Shown in pieces: positions 40,823-49,335 of a DNA stretch of 64,000 nucleotides. Positions within the stretch are counted from its first letter, which is position 1, and each line of letters starts with the position of its first letter. Origin of the DNA: Bernardetia sp042180575 (GTDB taxonomy: Bacteria; Bacteroidota; Bacteroidia; Cytophagales; Bernardetiaceae); contig NZ_CP170094.1 of the NCBI RefSeq assembly GCF_042180575.1, positions 1,364,001 through 1,428,000 on the forward strand, in the 5' to 3' direction. The notes below the pieces were generated by a model. That model saw only the letters and a list, made by a program, of their open reading frames with translations, searched no databases and was not told the DNA's origin. Both the position numbers and the translations under genes were made by a program.

Positions 40823-41725
40823 ATGCTCAAAATCGCCTTTTCTCCTATCTATGCACATCCTTTGCCCAAAAATCATCGCTTTCCGATGTTAAAATATGAG
40901 TTGTTGCCAGAGCAATTAATTTATGAAGGAACAGCTACAAAAGAAAATTTCTTTGAGCCAATTCCTATTTCAGAAAAGAAAATTTTGAGAGCGCACACAG
41001 CAGAATATTGGAACAAATTAAAGAACCTTTCTCTTACTAGAAAAGAAGAACGAAAGACAGGTTTCCCACTTTCAGCCAAACTCATCGAAAGAGAGATTAC
41101 GATTGCAGGAGGAACAATTCAAAATACAGAATTTGCTTTACAATATAGTGTCAGTTTGAATATTGCAGGAGGAACACACCATGCTTTTACAAAACATGGA
41201 GAAGGTTTTTGTCTTCTGAATGACATTGCTTTAGGTGCTTATCATTTGATAGACGAACATAATTTTGATAAAATTTTGGTGGTAGATTTGGATGTTCATC
41301 AAGGAAACGGAACAGCAGAGATTTTTTCAAATGAAAAACGAGTTTTTACTTTTAGTATGCACGGAGCAAAAAATTATCCTTACAAAAAAGAAAAGTCAGA
41401 CCTTGATATCGAACTAGAAGATGAAATAGATGATAAAACCTACTTGCAAGTCTTAAAAGAAACCTTGCCCAGAATTATTCAAGAACAAAAACCACAATTT
41501 ATATTTTATCAATCTGGTGTAGATATACTTAAAACTGATAAACTGGGACGTTTGGGAATGACTTTACAAGGCTGTAAAGAACGTGATAAATTTGTTTTTG
41601 AGGAATGTAAAAAAAATAATATTCATGTTTCTGTAAGCATGGGAGGTGGATATTCTCCCAAAATTGCTGATATTGTAGAGGCACATGCAAATACGTATCG
41701 TTTGGCGCAAGAGATTTATTTTTGA
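40823..41725 (+). CDS. histone deacetylase-family metal hydrolase
   Basis: 300 residues. The family's metal and active-site blocks are clear: AGGTHHAFTKHGEGFCLLND (tandem His), VVDLDVHQGNGTAEIF (metal-binding Asp and His), FTFSMHG and YQSGVDILKTDKLGRLGMT. Bacterial members include acetoin-utilisation AcuC-like and acetylpolyamine amidohydrolases; the short form here resembles the AcuC-like group. It probably removes acyl groups from a small amine or a protein lysine. Cytoplasmic. It follows ravA by 82 bases. Its last 26 codons and downstream DNA are duplicated at 43332-43446. Confidence 0.93.
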   Translation: MLKIAFSPIYAHPLPKNHRFPMLKYELLPEQLIYEGTATKENFFEPIPISEKKILRAHTAEYWNKLKNLSLTRKEERKTGFPLSAKLIEREITIAGGTIQNTEFALQYSVSLNIAGGTHHAFTKHGEGFCLLNDIALGAYHLIDEHNFDKILVVDLDVHQGNGTAEIFSNEKRVFTFSMHGAKNYPYKKEKSDLDIELEDEIDDKTYLQVLKETLPRIIQEQKPQFIFYQSGVDILKTDKLGRLGMTLQGCKERDKFVFEECKKNNIHVSVSMGGGYSPKIADIVEAHANTYRLAQEIYF

Positions 41726-41762
41726 CCCCAAACTTTATTAGAATAAAAAATCTATTTCTATG
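41648..41762 (+). repeat. duplicated junction, left copy (end of deacetylase gene plus start-like DNA of the TPR gene)
   Basis: About 115 bases that recur with roughly one change in six bases or fewer at 43332-43446. Here they comprise the last codons of the intact deacetylase gene, its TGA at 41723-41725, then AATAAAAAATCTATTTCTAT, which mimics the start of the TPR gene but lacks the ATG. Confidence 0.85.
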
Positions 41763-41887
41763 TAAAACCTGCCTTTAGAAGAGCTTTTAATTTTAATCCA
41801 TTCTTATCGCAAGGTGTTCTGTTTTTGACTTTGTTAAGCACAGTGCCTCCAAGTCGATTTGATTCTATGATTCTAATCATGATTTAT

Positions 41888-41990
41888 CAGTATGGCAAAA
41901 CTTCAGATTTACGAGTGTACTATTTTGTATTTAAACCATTTGACAACGTAAATCTGAAGATTTACCAACTAATAGGGACTCCAAGCAACA
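41888..41990 (-). repeat. dispersed repeat with CTTCAGATTTACG arms, longer copy
   Basis: CTTCAGATTTACG at 41901-41913 is exactly inverted at 41947-41959. Read on the minus strand it matches 3648-3725. It occupies the spacer after the duplicated junction and before the end of the old yellow enzyme gene. A 62-codon frame over it is not credible. Confidence 0.75.
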
Positions 41991-42000
41991 TTCCAACCTA

Positions 42001-43089
42001 TTATACTTTTTGAGTTTCTTCTTTTAAAGTCGGATAATCTGTATAACCTTCTGCTCCTGATGTATAAAATGTATCTGGATTTGGGTCATTAAGATGAGTA
42101 CCTTGTTTCATTCTTTCTACTAAATCGGGATTAGAAATAAATGAACGACCAAAAGCTACTAAATGTCCCACACCATCTTTCAAATCTTTTTCAGCTCTTT
42201 CTTTATCATAACCACCACTAATAATGATTGTTCCACCAAACGCATCTCTAATTTTTTGTTTTACAGAAAGAGTAACCTCAGGCGCACCTACTGAAGAATG
42301 ATCCACAATATGAATATAAGCAAGATTAAGTTTGCCTAATTCTTTTGCCAAATACTCATAAAACTCTTCGACATCTTCAAAAACTCCTGTACTATTATAG
42401 ACTCCATAAGGAGAAAGACGAATACCTACTTTTTCTGCTCCAATTTCTGCAATAGTTGCTTTTGCTATTTCTAATGCAAATTTTGCTCTTGCTTCGTTGT
42501 TTCCGTTATAGCTATTGTCTAAAGAGTTTACAAGAGGATTTAAAAACTGTTCTATTAAATAACCGTTTGCACCATGTAATTCCACACCGTCAAAACCTGC
42601 TTTTATAGCATTTTTTGCACTATCTACATATTCCTGAATCGTATTTTTGATTTTACTTTCAGTCATTAGTTTTGCTGCTGGATATGATTTCAAACCTTCT
42701 TGATCTGTGTACATCTCACCTTCTACTGGAGTTGTAGTTGTACTCAATACTTCAGCATCTTTTGCCATATTAAGAGGATGTGAAACTCTACCTGTGTGCA
42801 TCAATTGCATAAAAATTTTTGCTCCTCCTTTATGAACCTCTTCAGCTACTTTTTTCCAACCCTTGGTTTGAGCGTCAGAAAAAGCACCTGGAATACGTGG
42901 GTAGCCCAAACCATTTGGAGAAGGACTAACTCCTTCTGTAATAAGTAAACCAGCACTAGAACGTTGAGCATAATAAGTTGCCATCAAATTGTTTGGAATA
43001 TTGTCTGTTGCTCTTGAGCGAGTAAGAGGTGCCATCACAACACGATTTTGAAGAGTTATATTTCCGAGTTTGAATGAATCAAAAAGCAT
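42001..43089 (-). CDS. old yellow enzyme family alkene reductase (NemA-like)
   Basis: 362 residues, full length. It begins MLFDSFKLGNITLQNRVVMAPLTRSRA, the FMN-binding start of the family. GVELHGANGYLIEQFLNPLVN (substrate-binding H and N) and the C-terminal GHLVAFGRSFISNPDLVERM block (phosphate of FMN) are present. Such enzymes use NADPH to reduce activated C=C bonds and nitro compounds such as N-ethylmaleimide. Cytoplasmic. It is placed, on the opposite strand, between two copies of the deacetylase/TPR junction, so it looks inserted there. Confidence 0.95.
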   Translation of the reverse strand: MLFDSFKLGNITLQNRVVMAPLTRSRATDNIPNNLMATYYAQRSSAGLLITEGVSPSPNGLGYPRIPGAFSDAQTKGWKKVAEEVHKGGAKIFMQLMHTGRVSHPLNMAKDAEVLSTTTTPVEGEMYTDQEGLKSYPAAKLMTESKIKNTIQEYVDSAKNAIKAGFDGVELHGANGYLIEQFLNPLVNSLDNSYNGNNEARAKFALEIAKATIAEIGAEKVGIRLSPYGVYNSTGVFEDVEEFYEYLAKELGKLNLAYIHIVDHSSVGAPEVTLSVKQKIRDAFGGTIIISGGYDKERAEKDLKDGVGHLVAFGRSFISNPDLVERMKQGTHLNDPNPDTFYTSGAEGYTDYPTLKEETQKV

Positions 43090-43426
43090 AATGTCTATAA
43101 AATTTATAAAAAATATATTTAATAATAACAGAACGATTGTTCCAAAACACTAACGCATTGCTTTGTTTAAAGGTTACGTTAAAATATCTAAACTAATTTA
43201 ATTTGTTTATTCAATTCCTTCTAAGTAACATGAACTTGGCATAAAAAATAGTCTAACATACTTCTCTATACACCATAAAAGCTACCTCCAGTCTGCTCTA
43301 ACGAGACTGACCTATTTTTAATCAAAGGATTGGATATTCTCCCAAAATTGTTGATATTGTAGAGGCGCATGCAGATACGTATCGATTAGCGCAGAAGATT
43401 TATTTTTGCCCCCAAATTTTATCACA
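43090..43426. other. gene-free stretch of 337 bases with a gene remnant
   Basis: It holds the upstream region of the old yellow enzyme gene and, from 43332, the duplicated 3' end of the deacetylase gene, which runs into the TPR gene start. Confidence 0.7.
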
Positions 43427-43430
43427 ATGA
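43332..43430 (+). pseudogene. duplicated 3' end of the histone deacetylase gene
   Basis: In frame this reads GYSPKIVDIVEAHADTYRLA and on to IYF, matching the last 26 residues of the gene at 40823-41725 (GYSPKIADIVEAHANTYRLA). The stop TGA has become TGC at 43407-43409, and the frame now ends at a TGA overlapping the ATG of the TPR gene. It has no start and is a relic. The matching DNA continues to about 43446, into the first codons of the TPR gene. Confidence 0.85.
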
Positions 43431-44590
43431 AAAATCTACTTCTAACTTTATTTTTATTATTTAATATTCAATTTTCTGCAACTGCTTGTCTAAATTATTT
43501 CTATGGAGTAGATAAAGATGGACACACACACGAAGCGACCTATATAATGGAAACTTTTTTCTATGAGAACTTTAATTCACAAAAACACTTTAGTAGTCTC
43601 AAAAAATCTATCAAAAATTTAGAAAAAAAACATTCCTACAAATACTTATCTGATTATTCTATTGCACTTATGAAACTTGGAAAAGCTGATATTGCTTTAG
43701 AATTATTGAAAGCATTAAACTATCATTATCCAAATGACTATAAAATTACAGCAAATTTAGGAACAGCTTACGAACTCAACTCAGAGCTAGATAGTGCATT
43801 GAAATATATCAAAAAAGGTCTAGAACTTAATCCAAATTCTCACAGAGAAAGTGAATGGGTTCATGTAAAAATATTGGAAGCAAAGAAGAAGATAAAACAA
43901 AACCCTTCTTATTTAACTAAAAATAGCATTTTACAATTATCAGAAAAGCAAAAAAACGATAAGAAGACTTATGAACAAATAAATATACAACTTCGTGAAC
44001 GTTTTCCTTTTAGTCCTCCTCCAAATGAAATAATGGCACATTTAATTATGGAGTTTGCCGAGTGTGCTACAAATATAGAATCCGTAGAATATGCAAATGC
44101 GCTTTATAACCTTGTAAATAAATATTACGAATATAACTCTGAATACCTTCAAACAAGGATAAAAGAAACGAAAGGTTTGAAGATGAAGTATGCAAATAAA
44201 GAAATTGAAAATCCAGTTAAGACAGTAGATCACTCTGACCATTTTAAAATGACATATCTTACCTATAAGCAATTTTTGCAAAAATTTCCTATGCAAAAAA
44301 TAAACTGGTCTAAAATTAATACTAATGTAGATTCTTTGTTGAATTTGGTAGATTTTGAGCAAATACCTAAACGTATAAAAGCAAGTAATTCAATTAAAGT
44401 AGAGCCTCAAATAGTAGAAAAGAAAGGTACAACAGAAAAAATTACTAAAATTGAATTTAATGAACCTCACGAAGCAATAAAAGAAAAATTTATTCCTAGA
44501 GAAGTTGATTATAATTCACTATTATTGGTAGGAGCTTTTGCAATAGCTATTATTTTTCTTGTAGTATATCTAAAAAAACGAAAAAACTAA
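43427..44590 (+). CDS. exported, membrane-anchored TPR protein
   Basis: 387 residues from the ATG at 43427, which opens straight into a signal peptide (KNLLLTLFLLFNIQFSATAC); a TTG start 21 bases earlier lies in relic DNA and was rejected. The cysteine at the end of the signal could be a lipobox-like site, but the pattern is poor. Residues about 65-150 hold TPR repeats (YSIALMKLGKADIALELLKAL, ANLGTAYELNSELDSALKYI). Near the C-terminus LLLVGAFAIAIIFLVVYLKK is a membrane anchor with a basic end. It probably works at the periplasmic face of the inner membrane; its partner is unknown. Confidence 0.85.
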   Translation: MKNLLLTLFLLFNIQFSATACLNYFYGVDKDGHTHEATYIMETFFYENFNSQKHFSSLKKSIKNLEKKHSYKYLSDYSIALMKLGKADIALELLKALNYHYPNDYKITANLGTAYELNSELDSALKYIKKGLELNPNSHRESEWVHVKILEAKKKIKQNPSYLTKNSILQLSEKQKNDKKTYEQINIQLRERFPFSPPPNEIMAHLIMEFAECATNIESVEYANALYNLVNKYYEYNSEYLQTRIKETKGLKMKYANKEIENPVKTVDHSDHFKMTYLTYKQFLQKFPMQKINWSKINTNVDSLLNLVDFEQIPKRIKASNSIKVEPQIVEKKGTTEKITKIEFNEPHEAIKEKFIPREVDYNSLLLVGAFAIAIIFLVVYLKKRKN

Positions 44591-44616
44591 ATCCCACCTT
44601 TTTACATTTCTTTAAA

Positions 44617-44646
44617 TTGCTAAACCCCAAAAAAAATGTATCTTTG
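44617..44646 (+). promoter_or_regulatory. promoter of porX
   Basis: TTG at 44617-44619 and TATCTTTG at 44639-44646, 19 bases apart, are an excellent Bacteroidota -33/-7 pair. Transcription would start near 44652 and leave a leader of about 190 bases before porX. Confidence 0.8.
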
Positions 44647-44703
44647 TGAGATTTTATAGGATAATAATAAAACCCAAATAAGCTGATACGATAAAATTCT
44701 ACT

Positions 44704-44803
44704 AAAAGAATAATTCTTTTCTAGTGCAAGATTCTATCTTGTACTTATTGTTTCGCAAGCATAATGCTTGCAAAAATAGAGCGTCCAAGCACATGCTTGA
44801 ACG
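44704..44803 (+). repeat. row of hairpins in the porX leader
   Basis: Four dyads follow one another: AAAAGAAT/ATTCTTTT (44704-44720), CAAGAT-tct-ATCTTG (44727-44741, extended with one mismatch to 44724-44744), GCAAGCAT-a-ATGCTTGC (44755-44771) and CAAGCA-ca-TGCTTG (44786-44799, with a CG/CG closing pair outside it). Confidence 0.75.
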
Positions 44804-44840
44804 AGAAATGATGTAAATTTATATCCTTAAAACCTCCTTT

Positions 44841-46415
44841 ATGCAACGATACTCCATTCTTTGGGCAGACGATGAAATTGAATTCCTCAAACCTCATATT
44901 TTATTTTTAGAGAAAAAAGGCTACGATGTAAAAGCCGTAAATAGTGGCGCAGATGCTCTTGAAGCAGCCGAAAAACAAAATTTTGATATTGTATTTTTAG
45001 ATGAAAATATGCCAGGGATGTCTGGTTTAGAAACTTTGACAGCCATAAAAGCAGTTCGTCCTTCTTTGCCTGCCATTATGATTACCAAAAGCGAAGAAGA
45101 GCATATTATGGAAGATGCCATCGGTGCAAAAATTGCTGATTATTTGATAAAACCTGTCAATCCGAATCAGATTTTGCTTTCTATCAAAAAGATTTTAGAC
45201 CAAAAAAGATTAGTTACAGAAAAAACAAATCTAAATTATCAACAAGATTTTAGGAATCTATCTATGATTTTTCAAGATGATTTGGATTTTGATGAGTGGG
45301 TAGAAGCCTATAAAAAATTGATTTACTGGGAGCTTGAAATTGAAGATACCGAAAATCAAAGTATGCAAGAGATTTTAGAATCTCAAAAAGAAGAAGCAAA
45401 TATTAGTTTTGCTAAATTCATCCAAAATAATTACGAATACTGGCTCAATGATGCAGGAGATGACGAATATCCGATGATGTCGCACGATATTATGGGGGAA
45501 TGGGTTTTTCCACTTTTGGAAGACAAAAAACTCAATGAGGAACGACCTTTATTTTTTATTTTAATAGATAATTTGCGTTACGACCAATGGAAAGTAGTCG
45601 AATCACTTTTAGCAGAATATTTTACAGTAAAAGACGAAAAAGTCTATTGTTCTATTTTACCAACTACTACAGCGTATGCTCGTAATGCTATTTTCTCAGG
45701 GCTTTTACCTTCCGAAATGGCAGAAGACCATCCAGACCTTTGGGTAGAAGACCAAGACGATGGAGGAAAAAATAACTTTGAAGATGAGTTTTTACGCAGA
45801 CAAATGAAAGAATTTGGTTTTGGAGATACAAAAACTACATACAACAAAATTCTTCGCAATCATCAAGGAAAACAACTCGTAGAAAACTTTAGTAACCTAC
45901 AACAAAACGAACTCAATGTTATCGTTTATAATTTTGTAGATATGCTCTCACATGCACGTACTGATACGGCTGTGGTTCGTGAACTTGCGCCTGATGAAGC
46001 TGCTTATCGTTCTGTAACAAAATCTTGGTTTTTACATTCTCCTTTGTGGGATATGTTGAAAAAAATTGCAGAAGTAAATGGTCGTTTGATTATCACAACA
46101 GACCACGGAACAATTCGCACAAAACGTCCTTATAAAATTATAGGTGACCGAAATACAAATACAAATTTGCGTTACAAACAAGGAAAAAATCTAAATTACA
46201 ATCCTAAAAATGTGTTGGTAGCCAAAGACCCTGCAAAATTCTTTTTGCCTCGTCAGAATGTTTCAACAAGTTTTGTATTTACGACAGAAGACTACTTCTT
46301 TGCATATCCAAACAATTACAATCACTACGTAAAATACTATAAAGATACATTTCAGCACGGAGGAATTTCATTGGAAGAAATGATAATTCCTTTTATTGAA
46401 CTGGAAGCAAAATAG
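44841..46415 (+). CDS. porX: PorX, type IX secretion response regulator with PglZ domain
   Basis: 524 residues. The N-terminal receiver domain (YSILWADDEIEFLKPHI; D54 in FLDENMPGMSG as phosphate acceptor; ADYLIKPVNP) is followed by a helical linker and a C-terminal PglZ domain of the alkaline-phosphatase fold: FILIDNLRYDQW, TTTAYARNAIFSG, TTDHGTIRT and the final FQHGGISLEEMI supply metal ligands. PorX with the kinase PorY controls type IX secretion in Porphyromonas, and its PglZ domain is a phosphodiesterase. Here it is alone with its own promoter and leader; no porY is adjacent. The secreted protease at 9916 is a plausible client. Cytoplasmic. Confidence 0.95.
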   Translation: MQRYSILWADDEIEFLKPHILFLEKKGYDVKAVNSGADALEAAEKQNFDIVFLDENMPGMSGLETLTAIKAVRPSLPAIMITKSEEEHIMEDAIGAKIADYLIKPVNPNQILLSIKKILDQKRLVTEKTNLNYQQDFRNLSMIFQDDLDFDEWVEAYKKLIYWELEIEDTENQSMQEILESQKEEANISFAKFIQNNYEYWLNDAGDDEYPMMSHDIMGEWVFPLLEDKKLNEERPLFFILIDNLRYDQWKVVESLLAEYFTVKDEKVYCSILPTTTAYARNAIFSGLLPSEMAEDHPDLWVEDQDDGGKNNFEDEFLRRQMKEFGFGDTKTTYNKILRNHQGKQLVENFSNLQQNELNVIVYNFVDMLSHARTDTAVVRELAPDEAAYRSVTKSWFLHSPLWDMLKKIAEVNGRLIITTDHGTIRTKRPYKIIGDRNTNTNLRYKQGKNLNYNPKNVLVAKDPAKFFLPRQNVSTSFVFTTEDYFFAYPNNYNHYVKYYKDTFQHGGISLEEMIIPFIELEAK

Positions 46416-46454
46416 AAACAGTAACCAGTAAATAGTTACCAGTAATCAGTTAAG

Positions 46455-46509
46455 AAAAATTCCTTTTTGAATATATTGTTTTAAGCAGTTTATTCAGAAA
46501 GGATTTTTT
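46455..46509. terminator. bidirectional terminator between porX and the convergent gene
   Basis: An A-rich arm at 46455-46473 (ending TTTTTGAATA) pairs with 46491-46509 (TATTCAGAAAGGATTTTTT) with two mismatches, with T runs on both strands. Confidence 0.75.
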
Positions 46510-47000
46510 TATTTTTGACTTTCTGCAAAATCAAGAAGTTTTTGAGTAACTTTTGAAGTATAAAAATAAGTTCTTACTTCTCTTTTCCAGTTATTTCGCT
46601 GTTTGTGTTTTGTCTTTATTCTGTTGGTAGGTTCTACTGCAAAATCAATATTTCTCAAACTTATATCTTCAGTTTTTAACATAAATGCTTGTTGTTGTTT
46701 TTGAAACTCTATTTGAACAGGATTAAGTGTAAATTCTAAAAGCTCAAAATTATTTTTTTCTAATTGTTTCAGAATATCATTTAAAACATAATTTCTATAC
46801 ACAAAAAGCACAAAAATCCACAAAACCAACAGAATAATAAAAACGGCAATCATACCTAACATATCTGTTTGAGTTGCATCTCCTGTATTAAAAACTAAAA
46901 CCAAACCGATGACACCCACAATAATCAATACTATAATTTCATAAGATAAAATAGTATTTTTGAATAATTCTATTTTAGAAAATTTTGCGTTGGGTTTCAT
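46509..47000 (-). CDS. two-helix membrane protein, unidentified
   Basis: 163 residues. Two hydrophobic segments at about 18-40 and 46-68 (YEIIVLIIVGVIGLVLVF, MLGMIAVFIILLVLWIFVLF) form a hairpin with both ends in the cytoplasm. The C-terminal 90 residues are soluble and end very basic (NRIKTKHKQRNNWKREVRTYF). No family is recognised. It has its own terminator-bounded unit between porX and sufD. Confidence 0.72.
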   Translation of the reverse strand: MKPNAKFSKIELFKNTILSYEIIVLIIVGVIGLVLVFNTGDATQTDMLGMIAVFIILLVLWIFVLFVYRNYVLNDILKQLEKNNFELLEFTLNPVQIEFQKQQQAFMLKTEDISLRNIDFAVEPTNRIKTKHKQRNNWKREVRTYFYTSKVTQKLLDFAESQK

Positions 47001-47040
47001 AGGTAAAAGTCGATTTATGCTTCAAAAATCAAAATTAGTC

Positions 47041-47098
47041 AAAAAAACTCCTTTTTAGATAAATTGCATAAAACAATCTATTCAAAAAGGAATTTTTA
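47041..47098 (-). terminator. terminator after sufD
   Basis: An A-rich arm with TCCTTTTT (47049-47056) pairs with AAAAAGGA (47085-47092) and the flanking A and T runs extend the stem. It lies just after the sufD stop on the minus strand. Confidence 0.75.
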
Positions 47099-47119
47099 TT
47101 CTCTGTGTTTAACAAAATA

Positions 47120-48448
47120 TTACAAACTCAAACGATTTTCAATTTCATTTGTCAAAAACTCTCTCAACACCTCAATTTCTATACTTTCCAATACCTCTTC
47201 TGCAAAGGCTTGTAAGAGTAATGATTTTGCTTTTTGTTTTGGAATTCCTCTTGCTTGTAAATAAAATAATGCTTCTTCATCTAATTTGCCAGTTGTTGCA
47301 CCATGCGAACATTTTACATCATCTGCCCAAATCTCTAATTGAGGTTTTGTGTTCAGAATTGCATCATCGGAAAGCAATACATTTTTATTGGATTGAAACG
47401 CATTTGTTTTTTGTGCAGCCTGACGAACAAATATTTTTCCATTAAAAACAGCTCTTGACTTGCCATCCAAAACGCCTTTATACGTTTCATTACTGTACGA
47501 ATTTGGTCGTTGATGATCGACAACAGTATGATTATCAACGTGTGTTTTATCGTTCAATAAATAAAGTCCGTTCATATACGACTCACAATGTTCTCCAGAA
47601 ACAATTCTCAAATCATTTCGGATTAGCTTTCCTGCAAGTGAAATCGTCGTATTTGTAAAACTGCTATTATCGGCTTGTTTTGCGTGCGTACTTCCTATCT
47701 GAAACTGACTTTTGGCATCAGCTTGAATTTTGAGATGCTTTACATTTGCATACTTTTCTACATTTACAGAAGTTACGATATTTGTCAAGTTCGGATTTTC
47801 GCCTTTTGTAATATAGTTTTCTACAACTGTACAACGGCTATTCTCTCCAACAGAAATATAATTTCTGACCTGTGAAAGCGTGTTTTTTTGGCTTGCATCA
47901 TTTACAAAATAAACAAAAACAGGAAGTTCCATTTCTTGATTTGCTGCCAATTCAATTACATAACCATCGGTAGCAAAGGCAGCATTGATATCAGAAAAAA
48001 TACTAACCGAATCAGATTCAAATTTATCAAAAATAGAATTTGTATTTTCTATTTCTGAAAGCGTTTTGATAGAAATTTTGTCATTCAACTTCTTAATTGA
48101 AGAATGTTTTTCAGAAAAATGACCGTTGATAAAAACAAGAACATGAGAGTTTAAGTCTTTATTTTTATTCAAAAAGTAATCAAATTCATTCAAATTCAAG
48201 TCTAAATCAGAGTTTGAAGAATCTTTATCACTTTGCAACTCAAATTTATTGGAAATAATAGATTTTATATCTGTAAATTTCCATTCTTCGTTTCTTGTTG
48301 TCGGAAAAGCATTGTTTTCGATAGCTTCTAAAGCCGTTTTTTTGGCAGTAGAAATTTTATCTGTGCCTGTAATTTCACTTACTTTTTCAGCTAGTTCTTC
48401 AAAGGGAGCTAAAAAAGTTGATTTTATATCGTCTAAGGTAGTTGTCAT
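47120..48448 (-). CDS. sufD: Fe-S cluster assembly protein SufD
   Basis: 442 residues, normal for SufD. The N-terminal helical part (FPTTRNEEWKFTDIKSI, the usual SufD FPTxRxEEWKYT motif) is followed by the right-handed beta-helix core and the C-terminal signature KCSHGATTGKLDEEALFYLQARGIPKQKAKSLLLQAFAEEVLE split across residues about 375-420. SufD forms the SufBC2D scaffold that builds Fe-S clusters. It lies downstream of sufC on the same strand, 119 bases apart, with a CACCAAC hairpin between. sufB and sufS are not in this window. Confidence 0.95.
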   Translation of the reverse strand: MTTTLDDIKSTFLAPFEELAEKVSEITGTDKISTAKKTALEAIENNAFPTTRNEEWKFTDIKSIISNKFELQSDKDSSNSDLDLNLNEFDYFLNKNKDLNSHVLVFINGHFSEKHSSIKKLNDKISIKTLSEIENTNSIFDKFESDSVSIFSDINAAFATDGYVIELAANQEMELPVFVYFVNDASQKNTLSQVRNYISVGENSRCTVVENYITKGENPNLTNIVTSVNVEKYANVKHLKIQADAKSQFQIGSTHAKQADNSSFTNTTISLAGKLIRNDLRIVSGEHCESYMNGLYLLNDKTHVDNHTVVDHQRPNSYSNETYKGVLDGKSRAVFNGKIFVRQAAQKTNAFQSNKNVLLSDDAILNTKPQLEIWADDVKCSHGATTGKLDEEALFYLQARGIPKQKAKSLLLQAFAEEVLESIEIEVLREFLTNEIENRLSL

Positions 48449-48466
48449 AAATGGTGGTGTTTTTGT

Positions 48467-48498
48467 TGTTGGTGTCGCTTCGCTAAAACACCAACAAA
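48467..48498. repeat. hairpin TTGTTGGTGT / ACACCAACAA between sufC and sufD
   Basis: A 10-base perfect stem (48467-48476 with 48489-48498), 12-base loop; it belongs to the CACCAAC hairpin family. Confidence 0.75.
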
Positions 48499-48567
48499 GG
48501 CTTTTTTTCTGATAAAAGTTAAAAGAATAATACGTAATTTTTAATTCGTAATTCGTAATTGCTCAAT

Positions 48568-49335
48568 TTATTGAGCTGCAACTTCTTCTTTTATCCAATC
48601 ATAACCCTTTGCTTCCAATTCTAAAGCAAGTTCTTTTGTGCCTGATTTTACGATACGTCCTTGATACAAAACGTGTACAAAATCTGGAACGATATAATCT
48701 AAAAGTCGTTGATAGTGAGTAACTACAATAACTGCATTATCTTTATTTTTGAAACGATTAACGCCATTAGCAACAATTTTGAGTGCATCAATATCAAGTC
48801 CAGAATCTGTTTCGTCCAAAATAGCTAACCTTGGTTCTAACATTGCCATCTGAAAAATTTCATTTTTTTTCTTTTCTCCACCCGAAAAACCTTCATTCAA
48901 AGCTCTTGTCAAAAGAGAAGAATCCAATTCCATTTCGGCAGCTTTTGCTTTCATCAATTTCAAAAATGAAACTGCATCTAGCTCTTCTTGCCCTTTGTAT
49001 TTACGAATTTCGTTTACAGCCGTTTTCATAAAAGTCGCATTGCTCACTCCTGGTATTTCGATAGGATACTGAAAAGCTAAAAATATTCCTTCTCCAGCAC
49101 GCTCTTCTGGCGCAAGTTCTAAAAGGTCTTTTCCTTCAAAATCTACATTTCCTCCTGTTACTTCGTATTCTTCTCTTCCTGCCAAAACAGAAGCCAATGT
49201 GCTTTTTCCAGAACCATTTGGTCCCATAATAGCATGAACTTCGCCAGCTTTTACTTCAAGACTAAGTCCTTTTAAGATTTCTTTTGCGCCTGCATCTGTA
49301 TTGATACTAGCCTGTAAGTTGTTTATATTGAGCAT
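48568..49335 (-). CDS. sufC: Fe-S cluster assembly ATPase SufC
   Basis: 255 residues, ABC-type ATPase. Walker A MGPNGSGKSTL, Q-loop LAFQYPIEIPGV, signature FSGGEKKKNEIFQ, Walker B LAILDETDSGLDID and the H-loop VVTHYQRLL are present. The signature and LDETDSGLDID are diagnostic for SufC against other ABC ATPases. It drives conformational change of the SufBC2D scaffold. It is the first gene of a sufC-sufD unit; the gene upstream is divergent and unrelated, so sufB is detached from the operon. Confidence 0.96.
   Translation of the reverse strand: MLNINNLQASINTDAGAKEILKGLSLEVKAGEVHAIMGPNGSGKSTLASVLAGREEYEVTGGNVDFEGKDLLELAPEERAGEGIFLAFQYPIEIPGVSNATFMKTAVNEIRKYKGQEELDAVSFLKLMKAKAAEMELDSSLLTRALNEGFSGGEKKKNEIFQMAMLEPRLAILDETDSGLDIDALKIVANGVNRFKNKDNAVIVVTHYQRLLDYIVPDFVHVLYQGRIVKSGTKELALELEAKGYDWIKEEVAAQ

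Noticed and set aside
41825..42013. 62-codon plus-strand frame after the deacetylase gene
   Set aside because: It covers a palindromic repeat and overlaps the end of the convergent old yellow enzyme gene.
43406..43426. Upstream TTG start for the TPR protein
   Set aside because: It lies in the relic of the deacetylase gene; the ATG at 43427 opens directly into the signal peptide.
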